Shown here: piece by piece, positions 14,236-27,233 of the stretch | Layout of the letters: each line of letters begins with the position of its first letter | Numbering within the stretch: position 1 is the stretch's first letter | Assembly (NCBI RefSeq): GCF_047495875.1 | Contig: NC_092467.1 | Coordinates: 17,224,566-17,288,565 of the forward strand | From: Pithys albifrons albifrons | Lineage: Eukaryota; Chordata; Aves; Passeriformes; Thamnophilidae | Length of the DNA: 64,000 nucleotides | Direction of reading: 5' to 3' | Notes under the pieces: generated by a model | The model's input: the letters and a program-made list of their open reading frames with translations, nothing else | Told to the model about the DNA's origin: nothing | Database searches by the model: none | Position numbers and translations under genes: made by a program

Positions 14236-17200
14236 TAAAGATGTCTTGCAACAAGGATGGGAGCAGGACTTTTATTTATAGACTGTAATGAAAAAAACTT
14301 TATGGTTTTATAATGCTAGTGGTTAATAAAATTACTTATTCTATAGAGTCTAGATAAAAGCAATTTTTGATACTAAAAGTTTAAGACTACTTTTCCCTGA
14401 AAAACACAGGTAATGGTGATAAAAGAGATGAAAGCTGTTTTCTCAAACATTTAGGTTTTTTAGAGAGGAAAAAAGTGTGAGCATGCGAGATGGCATCAAG
14501 GAAGAGCACTTAAAACCAGAAGAGTATTTTTTTTGTAGTGATGACGTTTGATTTTTGTGACACTTAAATTGTATTGTCATTTATTTTTATTGATTTCAGT
14601 ATTGAATTTTATTATGGTGTCCCCCATTGTGACAAACTGGTCTATTTTCCCAAGCAAATCAATATTAGAGGAGTGAGATTAAGCATGGTCGGTGGCAGTA
14701 GTGGTATTCCCTTGTGTGATTTCTGATTGTAAGGGTCATTCTTAAGTTGTGTTCAGTTTCCTTTCACATGAGATGTTAACATAGCAGTCTTAGACATTTA
14801 AGACTAGAAATCTGAAATTTTGACATTTTTAAGGAAATTTTTTATTTTCCTTGCTATTCTGACAGACAGCTTTTGAAAATATTGTTTTATTAGGAACTAA
14901 GTTACAGGAAAACAAACTTTCTGAAAAAGTATGTGTCAAGTTTGGTGTCCCAAGTATAGTTTTTACTGAGAAGATGGGCTGCTTTTGGGCTCCTCTATAA
15001 TTCAGTTTCTCTTTGGCCAACATTTTCCACAGACAGGACAACTCGGTGAATCTTTCAACAATATAACAAAAGGTGACAGTAACTTTGTATTTATTTAGGC
15101 CTAATACAAGTGTTGTATTGGTAGTCTTTCTTACTGCTTTAAAAATTTTTAATATGGCAGTCTAGTTAGCTCTGAAAGTTTTCCAGTGCTTGTGTTTTTA
15201 TGTGATCTGAATTGTGTTGAAGATAATTAGTGTTCAGGGGAACTCCTTGTGTTCTACTTAGATTTATAACCATGTATTGCATCTAAAGTAGGTGTGGAGG
15301 GGCAGCTTTCATGGATTTGTGCATATTAAACAAGCTGTCTCTTCACTACAGAGGTTTAAAAAAGTGCAGAAATGTTTGTGAATTTGTAGGTTTCAAAGCT
15401 AAGTAAGGCAATCTAGAAATAGTGTTTCTGCTGTGAAGAAGGGAATGCATTTTCAACAACTTAATTTGCAAACACAAGTAGAAGCTGGAGGAAGGCAAGT
15501 CACTGACTGTCCTCTGGTTGTCAGACTTTATGGTTTTATTTCCATCTGAAGGGTGGATCGGGATAGCTTTTTAAGAAGAAATAAACTGGAGAACAAGTAA
15601 TAGTTATTCTTCTATGATCAAAGTGTCGTGATTTTATTGATTTTGGGTGTTCACATTGGTAGATAACACCCAAAGTTTCAGAGGTGTAAACTGTGCACAT
15701 TACCACATAGAAAAGGTAGAAGTGTTGTGCTGCTGTCCAATAAATAATTTGTGCCCTTTTTTTTTCTCAAGATGTGATTGGTTTGTCTGGATACACTACT
15801 AGTTCCTCCATTACTCTGTACCAGCCTTCATTTTCCAAAGGTGCTTCAACATTTCACATTTGGCAGAAGTTCTGTGCTTGATGTTTGTGGTGATGAAGTT
15901 GCTGAAGGAACAGACTGCATGATGGGGCAAAATGGAAGGAGATGCCTCTTTAGTCCGTGCCATGATGTACCTAAGCTCTCTCTGGTCTGCTGTTTGTTGC
16001 CTAAAAATATATTACTTTGGTTCCATCATCTTTAATATAATGTGTCAATTGAAAAAGCTTTATTACAGGAATGCTAGTGGATAAAATTACGGGTTTTGTT
16101 AGTGTTCTACATTTACATAAATGAAGTCTTGAAGAAAAGTCTAAATGGGAACAGTGCAAACCTGAAGCACCTTTTCTGTCTCTTGCGTATTTGAATAATC
16201 CCTTGAGGGTCCTGGCAATTCACATACCTGTTTAGAGAACTTGACTTAGGAGGAGATACTTAAGTAGCACAGGACAAGTGTATTTTTGCCTTCATTACAG
16301 CACTGCTGAAAGACTATTTCTTCAGTTTAAGTAGGCTGATTGAATTCAATCAATTTAGGAGGTGCCTTCTGAATTTTTGGGCTACTTAATAGTCTGTGCT
16401 TTTAGTTCATTGGCTTGTATTTATGAATTTAGTGAGAAACTTGATATCAGAACACATAAAAGCACTTCATGCTTTTCAGAAACTCAAGCAAATTCTGTCT
16501 TAATTTTTCAGCTCCAATGTGAATTCAAATCTCTTGTAAATTGCTATAAAATAACATAGGTTTTGCAACAGAGACTGACACATCTCTTGCCTACAACTGC
16601 TCGTAGGTGACAGCATAGCATACTTAGCACTGGAGTATAATCAGCTTTAATGAACTGGTGTGGCGTGAAGGCAATGCTCTTGATTTGGTGTGTGACCCTA
16701 TTGCATAGTAAGGGTTGTCGTTATGAAATAAGAACTTGGAAAGGTCATAAACCTACTGGTGATAAATACAATTAATAATGTACATAGAACAATGGAATTA
16801 AGCACATTCCTATCAAAAAGAATTATTAATGAACAGAAAGTGGACAGCATAGATCTGATGACAAGAAGGTTGCATCTAATCTGAATTACTGAGTGACCTA
16901 GGAAGCTTGCTCAGAGGGATTACCAAATAATTATGTTAATATGCAATTATCACCTCATTTCGTCTGTAGTAACCTCAAGATGTAGTGTAGTAAGGGTGTT
17001 ATAGCAAGTGCTGATAGTTTGCAAAAATACTGATATTTAAGATTTTAAGACAATAAGATTAGCTTAAGGCGTTTAAATTATGATCTGTCAGCTTGAAGAT
17101 AGATCTGACCTTATACTTCTTTAATGCTTAGACTGTCTGGCCAGAGCCAGTCATATCTGCAGAACACATTATGATTTTTAAAACATACTTTATGAAGAAA

Positions 17201-20200
17201 AGCAGTATTTAAAATTATGTAAATTTTAAATTACTTAATTAATAGTGGTGGAATGTGGCTTACTTGGCTAAATAATTGGTTGTTTTCTACTTTTGATTAT
17301 GAAATAATTTCTATATAATAAAAAGCATATCATGTAAACCAGTAATAATATTGTTAAGCGTAGTACAGTCATTCTAGACTTAACTGAAATAATTGAATTG
17401 AATTTGTCATAGTCTTTTAGACACGTGTGTTTCAAAGGCACAAGCCTGGGATTGTGTACACTTGTGGAGGCTTTTCAAGAATCACCATTTTTTTATTTAT
17501 GTATCTCCTCGGCATATTGCACTGCAAAAAAAAAATTACCTCATCTATATAGTTGAGGACAGTCCTGGTAGAGAATATAAGCTCTATTTTCAGCACATTT
17601 GAAGTTTGATCTCAATGTTTAATTTTTCAAATATACTAAGCATTAATTGCTGTATATTTTGACAAAATTAATAATTATCTTTCCAGATATATAGAGAAGA
17701 CATTTTTAAAGCTGTGGTGAAAGCATGCAAAGAGTTGTATAACCTTGCTTACATCTTAGTTACAGTGATTGATTTGTCTTTTTTTCCCAGGGATGAGTTA
17801 GATGATAACATTTCCTCACGAAATACGACATTATGTCTTTAGTCATACCTATCATTGTTACTGCATAAATTTCAATACATGGATAATGTATCTGAAGTGT
17901 TGCATCTTGGCTCAGTGTCATCGCAAGACTCTAAATTACTGTAATTTAAAAATATTTTTTCTATGTTTTCTCTAATACCACACTGTTAGAGCTGTTAACT
18001 TTCTTGTTGTTGTCTTGCAGAAAAAATAGTGAATTGTACCACCTTGATAGATGAAAAAAATGTGTTGATTAGCAGAAAACTATAAAAATATAGCAGTGAC
18101 ATTATTGATAAGCATTTCAAGCTTGATTCAAAGACTGTAATCTGTGGGAACATCTCTATTACCATAGAAGACTTATAATCAGATCCATATGGAATAGTTT
18201 ACAATCTCTGTAAATACACAGTATGGAAGGGGCTCTTACAGGATTGCATGGGGTGGTGTCTGATACTGCTCATGATAAGTCTGAAGAGAATCTCAGTTTA
18301 GTGGTGATCATAGGGTGTCCTGGCCACCTTTTAACTTGAGTTTTAACACTAATATTTACCATCAGTATGATTTTGTATGTAGAGCAACATGGGTTTGTCT
18401 TCATCATGTAAACCTGTGAGAAGTTTTCAAGAGCCATTCTGATAATGAGGATTGCAGTCTCCAAGCGGCACGGTATTCTCAGTTTGCCTCCCTGCTGTTC
18501 AGGGGGTACAGATGAAGTTGCTTTAAAATGGGAAGTGTCTGTTCTTTCTCTGAACCCCTCACACCAGAACAGATGGGTGGAACTTGGAACATGGAAGGTT
18601 TTAGCTCAGAGGCGATAACAGTGAAGCCACTCATTAACACTGAATTTACCACTTCGTTAGCAACATTGCTTCCTGTTGAGAAAAGCTAATACAGGCTCTC
18701 AAATTGACTGAGCACACTTTTGTCTACCTCTGCAGTAATAAAACAAGGAAAGCTCACATCTTCAGGAAAAATTGCCCTACTCAGTATCTTATAAAATTTG
18801 TGAACGTTTTTAAACTCTGCTGCCTGATACTTATATGAGGGTTACAGTATTGAGTTTTCAAATTGTTGAAGCTGTTCTGCATCATTGGAGGTTTCACTTT
18901 TAATTGACTTTTGCATTACTGATTCTTAGTGTGTGTTTGCACTGCCCATTTCTAACTTCTGTACGTGATGTGAAGACTCCTGCTGGGTGGTGCATTATCA
19001 CCATTTTAGGGTGATGGCTTTGAATGTGATCTTATTGAAAGTCATTATTATAGTGGAAAATGACCCGTCTCAAAACAGCAAAGAAATGCAAAAAAGAGGT
19101 GGGAAGATGAGAAACTGGGGTGTCTAGTAGAACCTTTGCATAATGGTATGTTATAGATAAATAATGCAATAAAATATTTCACACACTTTAAGCATTTATT
19201 ATTCCCCTGAATTGGCTTGTTCAGTGATGAAATAGCAAAGGAAATAATTTTTGATGACATATTTTTTTGTTTATTTCTGCTCCAAATAGAATTACTTTTA
19301 TCTGAAAAAGTAAGTCATCTTACATTAAGGTTTGTTTTTTACAAACTTAAAGGAGGTTGCATGTTTGTTTTGTCCTTTTGCTGATTTGAAACAAAGCAAG
19401 CATAGTAAGAGAATTTAGATGAGGCCGTATTAGCTGGCTTTCAATTGCATGGATAGCTATCATCATATTGAATTGAAAAACTAATAGCCTTACTTTAGAA
19501 TGTGACATATGAAGATTAAAGTGGTATTGCTTAACCAGGTTGTTTTCTCTCCTTAGGAAAAAAGGATGTCTGGAGTGGTCTTCCTTGATTTCAATGAAGG
19601 ACCATTGCAGGGAGCCATGGATATTAGTTGTGAGTTATAACATCTTAATTCAAAGAGTTAAGTAATGATTCCTTGTAACTGAGGTCTATTCAGAATGTTA
19701 ATTAGCAACAAAAACTGTGTGATGGCAGGAATCAGATTTCCCAGAAGATCAAAGCAAGTGGTACTCTTTCAGAATAAAGTATGTGATTTCCATAAAATAC
19801 AGATAGAGGTTTCTGGTTCCTAGATGAACGTTTTAATGCCTTATGCTCGCAGTGTTCTGAAGATCCATATAAAAGGTGAATGCCAAGGAGACTGAAGTTT
19901 ACATTCCCGTTGGTCTCACACTGATTTTCATGTGTAGGCAACTCCTTTGTGTTTTGGTGTATGAATGAAAGTCACTAGTAGAAAAACAAGGCCTCCCATA
20001 GGGAATTAATATGCAGTTGTTCTCTGTATTAGTGGATATTGTTGTTGTCATGCTCTGGATTCAGCATGGTGATTTCATCTGGTAGGTAAATCCTAATGAA
20101 ATGTTTCTTTCTAACTGTGGATTTTCCCCACCTTTGAGAAGATGTTTTATTTGCTTATCGTGCAGAATAGCCATATAAGCAGGATGGGATTTGTTTAAGT

Positions 20201-20877
20201 GCCTTTTGCAAGAAAGGAATGGGAAGACATTTAGTTTCTTCAGTGAGTTTGATCCTTTGCTGTGTCTGTCACTAATCAGATGTTCAAAATCAGCTTTGTT
20301 GTGTTTTCTCCTAAAATACCAAAGCAAACACTTCTGCAGGCTTCCATGTACCATCAGGCCAATTGTATGCAAGTACTTTGAAAAAAATGCTACCTTAGAA
20401 ACATAAAGGTTATTTTAGTTTCCTAGGTGATAAAGGAAGTATGTTTATAAAAAGAAAAACAAACCAAAATCACTAGTAGATGTCTGGGTAGCCTTTACTC
20501 CTTATATGTCTTACTTCTAGAAAACAACTAAAGATGAACTCAGTGTTTATGTACATGTAGAGTGTATTCACATTTGTTTTGGCAATCTGTTTTCTCCATC
20601 TTGCTTGTGTGTAGGTCTTCAGACTTCTTTGAACTGGGATACTCGACAGTGACTAATTTCTTGTACTGTTACTAATAATGCGTAGAAAAAAGTATTTTTA
20701 ATTGCTTCATTAATTAATTTTAAATATTCTGAATATCCTATATAAAAAATTACATTTTTAACAAGTTCAGAACATCTTTTTAGATGTGAAGAAGAGCGAT
20801 CCTGAAGAGAACTGTAAATTAAAATTGCCGTTACTTATTTCTGTGATCGCCTGATTCTTTTTTTGTTTGTTTTTTAG

Positions 20878-20908
20878 TGTAAATGTACTTAATGGACAGA
20901 CCAGCAAT
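20878..20908 (+). promoter_or_regulatory. ZNF644: ZNF644 exon start, 5' leader with upstream ATGs
   Basis: The exon opens after the acceptor AG at 20876-20877. The 31 nt before the main ATG contain two other ATGs (20883 and 20892) in one frame that stops at 20919-20921, just past the main start. Both have T at -3, a weak context. The main ATG at 20909 has A at -3 and G at +4, which is strong. The main frame is also open back to the acceptor, so an upstream exon could in principle extend the protein N-terminus. Confidence 0.65.
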
Positions 20909-23900
20909 ATGGATGATTTAGAGATAAATACTGAAGTCTCTGGTGCTAAAGAAGAAGAAATCCTATGTAATGATAATTTCATATCTGAGGAAGAAGGTGG
21001 CATTCCTAAACCACAAGAGAGTGACACATCATTTCAGAAGAACAACACACTGACTCTGCCTGAGGAGCTATCAAGGGACAGATCTGAAAAAGCCTTAAGT
21101 GGAGGCCAGGCTTCTCTATTTATGCACTCTGGTGCTCCTACTGTTTCTAGTGAAAACTTTATGTTGTCTAGAGGAACTGCTGTTAATGGACCAGTTTCAC
21201 ACTCCACCTCAACAAAGACTTCCATTATGAATAAAGGCAGTGTTTCATTAACCACTGAACAGCCTGGAGGTCATCAGAAAGATTCCTGCTCAACTTTGAC
21301 AGTGGTTCATGATGTTCAGCTGCCTGCAAAGAGTACAACACAGAAATCAAATCAGCACCAAGTTTTATTTTTGTTACCTGATGTAGCACATGCTAAGAAC
21401 CTGACTCATTCCATTAAAAATCTACCTACCTCTGCTTCAGTTGGTTGTGATTCACAGAAAACAGTAGGAAATAGTGTAGATAGCACTTTAGTAGGCCAAG
21501 TAGAAGTTTGTGAGGATGATAAAAATTTACTATTAAAAGATGATTGTGTCGACACATTAACAGGCATTTCCTCAGGTACAGGTGGTTTCGGATCAGGATG
21601 TGATCCCAATTGGGATCCACAGAAAGAGTTTATACAGTTTCTTATGACAAATGAAGAAACAGTAGAGAAGTCTCCCATCCACTGTAAGGTAGGGCTGGAA
21701 AAAAAGCGAAAAAGGAAAATGGATGTTAGTAAAATAACACGCTATACTGAAGACTGTTTCGATGATACCAGTTGTATTCCTAGTAAATCAAAATTATTAA
21801 ATGTTGAATTCTTAGAGCAGAATGAGGAGCTAGAAATTGTAGAACCACAGAAATACTCACTGAGTAAAGTAAAGCCTGAATCCACAGATGAAGAGCTGGA
21901 AACTGTTGATGCTATCCAGCAGCTCATTTATAGTCCCTCTAGTAATTGTGCAGAAGATACTTCTCCTGTTCACACTGGCACTTTTCTTTCTAACACTTTG
22001 AAAAATAAATGTGAACAGAATGATTCTGAATCGCCATCTACTTTCAGTACTGATGAACCATCATTTTATCCCTGTACAAAGTGCAATGTGAATTTTAGAG
22101 AGAAGAAACATCTGCATAGGCATATGATGTACCACTTAGATGGAAACAGTCATTTCCGGCATCTCAATGTCCCCAGGCCTTATGCATGTAGGGAGTGCGG
22201 AAGGACATTTCGAGATCGTAATTCGCTTCTTAAACATATGATAATTCACCAGGAGAGAAGGCAGAAACTGATGGAAGAAATTCGTGAGCTGAAAGAACTT
22301 CAAGATGAGGGTAGGAGTGCACGGTTACAATGCCCACAGTGTGTATTTGGTACCAATTGTCCCAAAACATTTGTGCAGCATGCAAAGACCCATGAAAAAG
22401 ATAAAAGATATTACTGTTGTGAGGAGTGCAATTTCATGGCTGTGACAGAAAATGAACTGGAATGCCATCGAGGGATCGCTCATGGGGCTGTAGTCAAATG
22501 TTCGATTATTGGTGGTGACATATCCCAGAGGAAAACCCAGAAAAAGGCATCCTTGAAAGATCCCTATTTAGGATCCTCAAGAAAGTCATCAACATATATG
22601 TGTAAGATGTGTCCATTTGCTACTTCAGCTAGAAGCATTTTGAAAAAACACATGGCATATTTGCATCCAGCATCATGCATTGATCCCTTTGGTAGCCGTC
22701 TTAGACTAGAGAAAAGAAAAAGCAGCATAATAGAAGAATCTTTAGATTTTGGTAGCAGGACGAAACAGTTTATCAAACATTCTTCTACTTTTCCAAAGAA
22801 CTCTGCTTTAAAACAGGATGCGAAAAGATCATTTGGCTCTACTTCACAGTCCAGTAACTTCACAAAACTTCACAAGAGACCCTACAGGATACAGAAGGCT
22901 CGGAAAAGCGTTTCACAGTCATCTGTAAGTGTGTGCAATCTAAATTCTACAAACAAGAACTTTTTGATTAGAAATAGCATTGACCAAAAACGTAAATGTT
23001 TTCATCAAGCAGCAAAGCAGAAAGCTAGTGCAAAAAAAAGCGGTAATTATTTATATAAGCACAAATATGCAAACTACAGGATGATTAAAAAAGCTAGTGA
23101 CTCTTATCCTTTGAATTTAAAAAAGGAAGAGTCCAAATCTGTCAGTGCTTTACGTTTGTTTTCTTCATCAAGTAGTCCCCGTAATAATTGTTTTGTCATG
23201 GATTCAAATAGCCTTGATTGCAAAAGGGCAGAAGGCTGTAAAGATCGTAGGCATGTAGCTGTAAAAAGAGTGATTAAAGAATCCAAGAGGGAAGGCTCTG
23301 TTACAGGAGATGATTTGGATTGCTATCCAGATTTTCTGCATAAAATGACTGTTGTTGTTTTACAGAAACTTAACTCTGCTGAAAAAAAAGACAGCTATGA
23401 AACGGAGGATGAAAGTTCATGGGATAATGTTGAACTATGTGATTACACTACACAGTCTGTGGAGGATGAATCTTACAGTGATATTAATCAGGAGCATGTA
23501 AACCTATTCCCCATATTCAAAGGTAAAATGGAAGATAATGAAGCTGGTGATAAATCTTCACTTGGTTATGAGCAGAATGATGGCTTTTATTTTGAGTATT
23601 ATGAAGATGCTGAGGGTAGTAACTTCTTGCATGATTTGCATGATCCTCAGAATTTAGAAAATGTAGGATCTGCATTGCCAAAGCATAATTCAGTTTTCCA
23701 CTGGACTGACTTGTCGCTTGAAAAGAAGTCCTGCCCATATTGTCCAGCAACCTTTGAAACAGGTGTTGGCTTATCCAATCACGTCAGAGGACATCTTCAC
23801 AGAGCTGGACTAAGCTATGAAGCCCGTCATGTTGTTTCACCAGAACAGATAGCAACAAGTGACAAAATGCAGCATTTTAAAAGAGCTGGAACAGGGACTC

Positions 23901-23921
23901 CTGTTAAACGTGTTAGAAAAG
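20909..23921 (+). CDS. ZNF644: ZNF644 coding exon 1 of 5 (giant exon)
   Basis: This exon encodes residues 1-1004 of zinc finger protein 644, a nuclear C2H2 protein. In vertebrates ZNF644 works with WIZ to recruit the G9a/GLP H3K9 methyltransferase to DNA for gene repression. I recognise the N-terminus ([17 protein letters not shown]) and the finger block as ZNF644. Six C2H2 fingers can be read: Cys389-His409, Cys427-His447, Cys475-His495, Cys504-His525, Cys565-His586 and Cys942-His962. All keep C-x2-C-x12-H spacing. A basic KKRKRK stretch at 265-270 is a likely nuclear signal, and a charged helix-like segment (about 448-470) joins fingers 2 and 3. The ATG at 20909 was chosen for its strong context and match to the family start. 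The exon ends at AAAG/GTAAGA, phase 1. No frame break is present. Confidence 0.97.
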
Positions 23922-24087
23922 GTAAGAATTTTTTTGGGGGGGTGGGTACAAAGTAAAGGGGACAAAGGGATTTATTGACCACTGAACAAGACTTGATTTA
24001 TCTTGTTGTAAAGCCTCTCTTGATTTGCTGTTGTCATGTTTAACTATATATAATTGTCAAAAAACATTATAATTATTTTCTTTATAG
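23922..24087 (+). other. ZNF644: ZNF644 short intron
   Basis: A 166-nt phase 1 intron with GTAAGA donor and a TTTATAG acceptor. The open frame of the preceding exon runs on a little into it, ending at 23956, but joining at these sites restores the family sequence RVRK-AIEKSE. It is very short compared with the other introns of the gene. Confidence 0.93.
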
Positions 24088-24693
24088 CAATTGAAAAATC
24101 TGAAACTTCCTCTGAGCATACATGTCAGCTCTGTGGAGGCTGGTTCGATACTAAAATTGGATTGTCTAATCATGTGCGAGGACACCTGAAGAGGCTTGGC
24201 AAAACCAAGTGGGACGCACACAAGTCTCCGATCTGTGTTCTGAATGAGATGATGCAAAATGAAGAGAAGTATGAAAAAATTCTAAAGGCTTTGAACAGTC
24301 GCCGCATTATTCCCAGACCGTTTGTTGCTCAGAAATTTGCATCAAATGATGACTTTTTATCTCAGAATGTTTTACCTCTTGAAGCATACCATAATGGCCT
24401 AAAGACTGAAGATATATCTGTGTCTGCATCGGAGGAAGAAGGGCTGAGTTTCCTAAATGAATGTCATGAAACAAAAGCAGTACTACATGATGGCAAAAAA
24501 AATCAGTCACTTACACTGATAGAACTCCTGAAAAACAAGAGGTTAGGAGAAGAACGGAATCCTGGTATTTCCCCTCAAAAGATTCATAATCAAACTGCAA
24601 GAAAGAGGTTTGTTCAGAAATGTGTTCTTCCATTAAATGAAGACAGTCCATTGATGTATCAGCCACAAAAAATGGACTTGACAATGCAGTCAG
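24088..24693 (+). CDS. ZNF644: ZNF644 coding exon 2 of 5
   Basis: Encodes residues 1005-1206 plus the first base of codon 1207 (606 nt, phase 1 at both ends). It opens with the seventh finger, Cys1017-x2-Cys1020-x12-His1033-x3-His1037. This finger carries the [10 protein letters not shown] core that also ends the previous exon's last finger, a hallmark shared with WIZ. The rest is a conserved ZNF644 tail with segments such as [20 protein letters not shown] and [14 protein letters not shown], rich in charged residues and without further fingers. The donor is TCAG/GTAAGA. The reading frame continues about 50 nt past it to a stop at 24741-24743, which would give a short alternative end if the intron were kept. 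Confidence 0.96.
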
Positions 24694-27233
24694 GTAAGAA
24701 GGTGTTTCTTGATGACATTTCCAAAGAATCCTCTAATTCATAGAAAATACACAAGTGCAGAATATTTTATTTGGGATTCTGTTCATTTAATTCTTGTTTC
24801 ATTTCCAGAGGATACTTGACTGCAAGAGGTAGCACAGCAAATTTTTCTGACATGTTTTTCCTAAAGTGAAAAAACCCCTTAGCAGCACTGGGGGGTTTTT
24901 GCATGAAACATAGTTCCTGTTCTGCATATGACTGGGCATACAAATTCAAAGCGGACACAAAATGAGCCTCAGTAATGAAGAAGACACATCCTGCAGTAAA
25001 CAAGTTGAAGTGTCCATGCATATTTGGTAGACTAACAGTTCTGAAATGTTTGGGCTTGTAACTCTGGTTTTGGGCATTAAAACAGCTGTTTGGGGGAACT
25101 ACTGCATTTAAATCTTTGAGATTTGTGCAAGACAGCATTTGCTCAAACTAACGGAACTGTTGATACCATCACAAATGCGTGGTATTGCAAATTGGTCAAC
25201 TAATTTTGGTGGTTTTAGGCAAACATACTCTTAGAACATAGATTAATTCTTGTTTGTTGCAAAATTGCGGCTGCTGTGAGAAACTCGTGCTTGCTTAGGG
25301 CCTGTCTATCTGAGTGATGACCTGTGCTCATTCAAGCTTTGTTGGAATACAGTTGTAGCCAGTGGGTTTCGAATGCACGGCCTCTGACTGATAAGGACCT
25401 AGATTGTCCCTTCGCAGAGAATTGTGCTAATGAAACAATTGTACAATCAACTTCCTTGCTACTCTGTATACTAATAGAGCGGACTTTTAGGGTGATGTTT
25501 TTGACCTTGTTGCATAAGAGTTATTTCTAGTCTTGGGGAACTCCTACAGCATTCTTTTTAATGTGTATGTAGAGCTTGCATTTACCTGTTTCTTGTTTGG
25601 AACCACCTTAAAACGCTGCAGGATTCTTTAGATTGAGGAGCAGGATCTTATTTTTTATACCCCTCACTTTTTTAGTTCTGTTGCTTTTCTTGTTATTACC
25701 CAGCTTAGTAAAACTGGCAGTACCTAGTACTTTTTCACCTATATTCTTTTCTTCTTTTACACAAAATCAATCTGGTGTGCTTAGAAGTTCTTTTAGGGGA
25801 CTACAAAAGTGTGGCAATCAATTTCTTAACGAAAGTGGCTTTCTAAAATGACATGGTAGAAGTGGAACAGTTACATTTTATGTCTTCTGGACGTCTGTGG
25901 TTGTCCCTTAAGACAGGAGATTGCTTAATAATGGAAGTGTATCTTTTACAGGCTTAATGATTTGAAAAACAATGCTCAAGGAGTAGCTTGCCAGACCTGA
26001 CACTCTGTATTGCTTTCTGTTTAATATTTACTGCTCAGTAGTAGGTAGCACCTGTTTGGTTGTGATGAACAACCAGGTAAAAATAAACATGCGCTTGCAT
26101 AGTACTAACAAATACAAACGGAGCCCTACAGTTTTCTGTGGCTAAGGTAACAGAATTTGACAACTAACCCACTATGCCAGTTGAGTGAATGAGAAAATAT
26201 TTAACATGATGTTGAAAATCTTCTATTTTTCCTAAAAACGGCAAATATTTCTATTTCTGGTTTTAGTGTAAAAAAAGTTTTTACCAAGCAGGTGTTTTTC
26301 TGCAACTTGCCTGAAAAACAGCATGTCTTCTGTGGCTGCTGGAGAATAGAATTCTTTTTTCCTGCAAATAGAGACTTTCCAGCAGAGTAGTTTTAGCTTT
26401 TTCATTTATTCTTCCAATAATTTATTAGTAGAGAACCTGAAATTATTAGTTGACCAAAACAGTGTATCTTTAGTAAAATGAAGGAAGAAACATTATGGTG
26501 AAGTTGAGCAGGGGATAAATTATAATGGTTTCCTTGTCTGTAAGTGAGGAGTTCAGTATTGTTTCATTGTTTTCCTGTGACAAATAGCATGTTGCTTTGT
26601 TGATCTTTTATTTAGCACAAAGATTTTAGCAAAAGACTTCAAATCATTTACTTTTGTTATCGAGTGCGCTTCCAAAATAACGAACAGAAAGTGCACTGAA
26701 CAAAACGTTTTGTCTAACAGCTGTTCAGTGAGTGGTGTGTTTTACCACCTTTTTCTCCGAGCCTTCAACAACAGACTGATTTTAGTGTGGAATCTTCAGT
26801 CTTATGGGTGAAACACTTTTAATTACCACTTTGTCAACTTGACTTTTCAAGTTCTCTGTATTAGAAATGTTGAAAGCTCTGAAATTTCTCAACAGAATTG
26901 TGCTACTCAAATTGCAGGATTGTATTTTGGATTAGAGCTTCATAATGTGGAGATCTGTAGGAACATGGTAGTACGTGTTAAATGCAGAGGAGCTGCATTT
27001 AATTGGCTCGAGTTGCCTCCTTTCTGTTATTTTTCAAATAACACAGTTTGGCTTAAAGCACTAGGTGGAAAAGTAATAACGGTTAACGTGGATCCTTCTA
27101 ATATACTAAACAATTGCGTCAATGCAGTGAATATATTTTAAACCATCTTTATTGCAGAAAACTTTTTACAACGCTTTGACAGTTTCATTTTTTTGAAGAG
27201 AGAACTGGATTATAGTTTTCTTTTGAATGATAG
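24694..27233 (+). other. ZNF644: ZNF644 intron between coding exons 2 and 3
   Basis: A 2.5-kb phase 1 intron with a GTAAGA donor and a GATAG acceptor after a T-rich tract. It contains an open frame of 100 codons (26839-27141, +) just before the next exon and one of 123 codons on the minus strand (24767-25138). Neither resembles a protein family I know. No mobile element is recognisable. Confidence 0.85.

Larger units (their letters stand above)
1..20877 (+). other. ZNF644: ZNF644 5' intron (partial, no coding exon seen)
   Basis: This AT-rich stretch ends at a good acceptor (a long T-rich tract, then AG at 20876-20877), so I read it as the intron before the large ZNF644 coding exon. No CpG island or GC-rich promoter is visible, so the gene's start should lie left of the window. 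I see no coding exon. The open frames here are short and lack codon patterns or family resemblance. What can be picked out is a short GAT repeat (1191-1207), a possible CR1 scrap near 10.13-10.2 kb, a T/G-rich tract (11014-11052) and a clear old CR1 fragment (13.93-14.24 kb). A small 5' non-coding exon could be hidden here and would be missed by eye. Confidence 0.75.

Noticed and set aside
20061..20372. 103-codon minus-strand open frame
   Set aside because: No family resemblance, and a + strand frame overlaps it. It is treated as chance in the intron.
1..20877. Promoter or first exon of ZNF644
   Set aside because: No CpG island, GC box cluster or recognisable 5' exon is present, so the start should lie left of the window.
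24767..25138. 123-codon minus-strand open frame directly after coding exon 2
   Set aside because: It lies in an intron on the opposite strand, has no recognised domain and no splice support.
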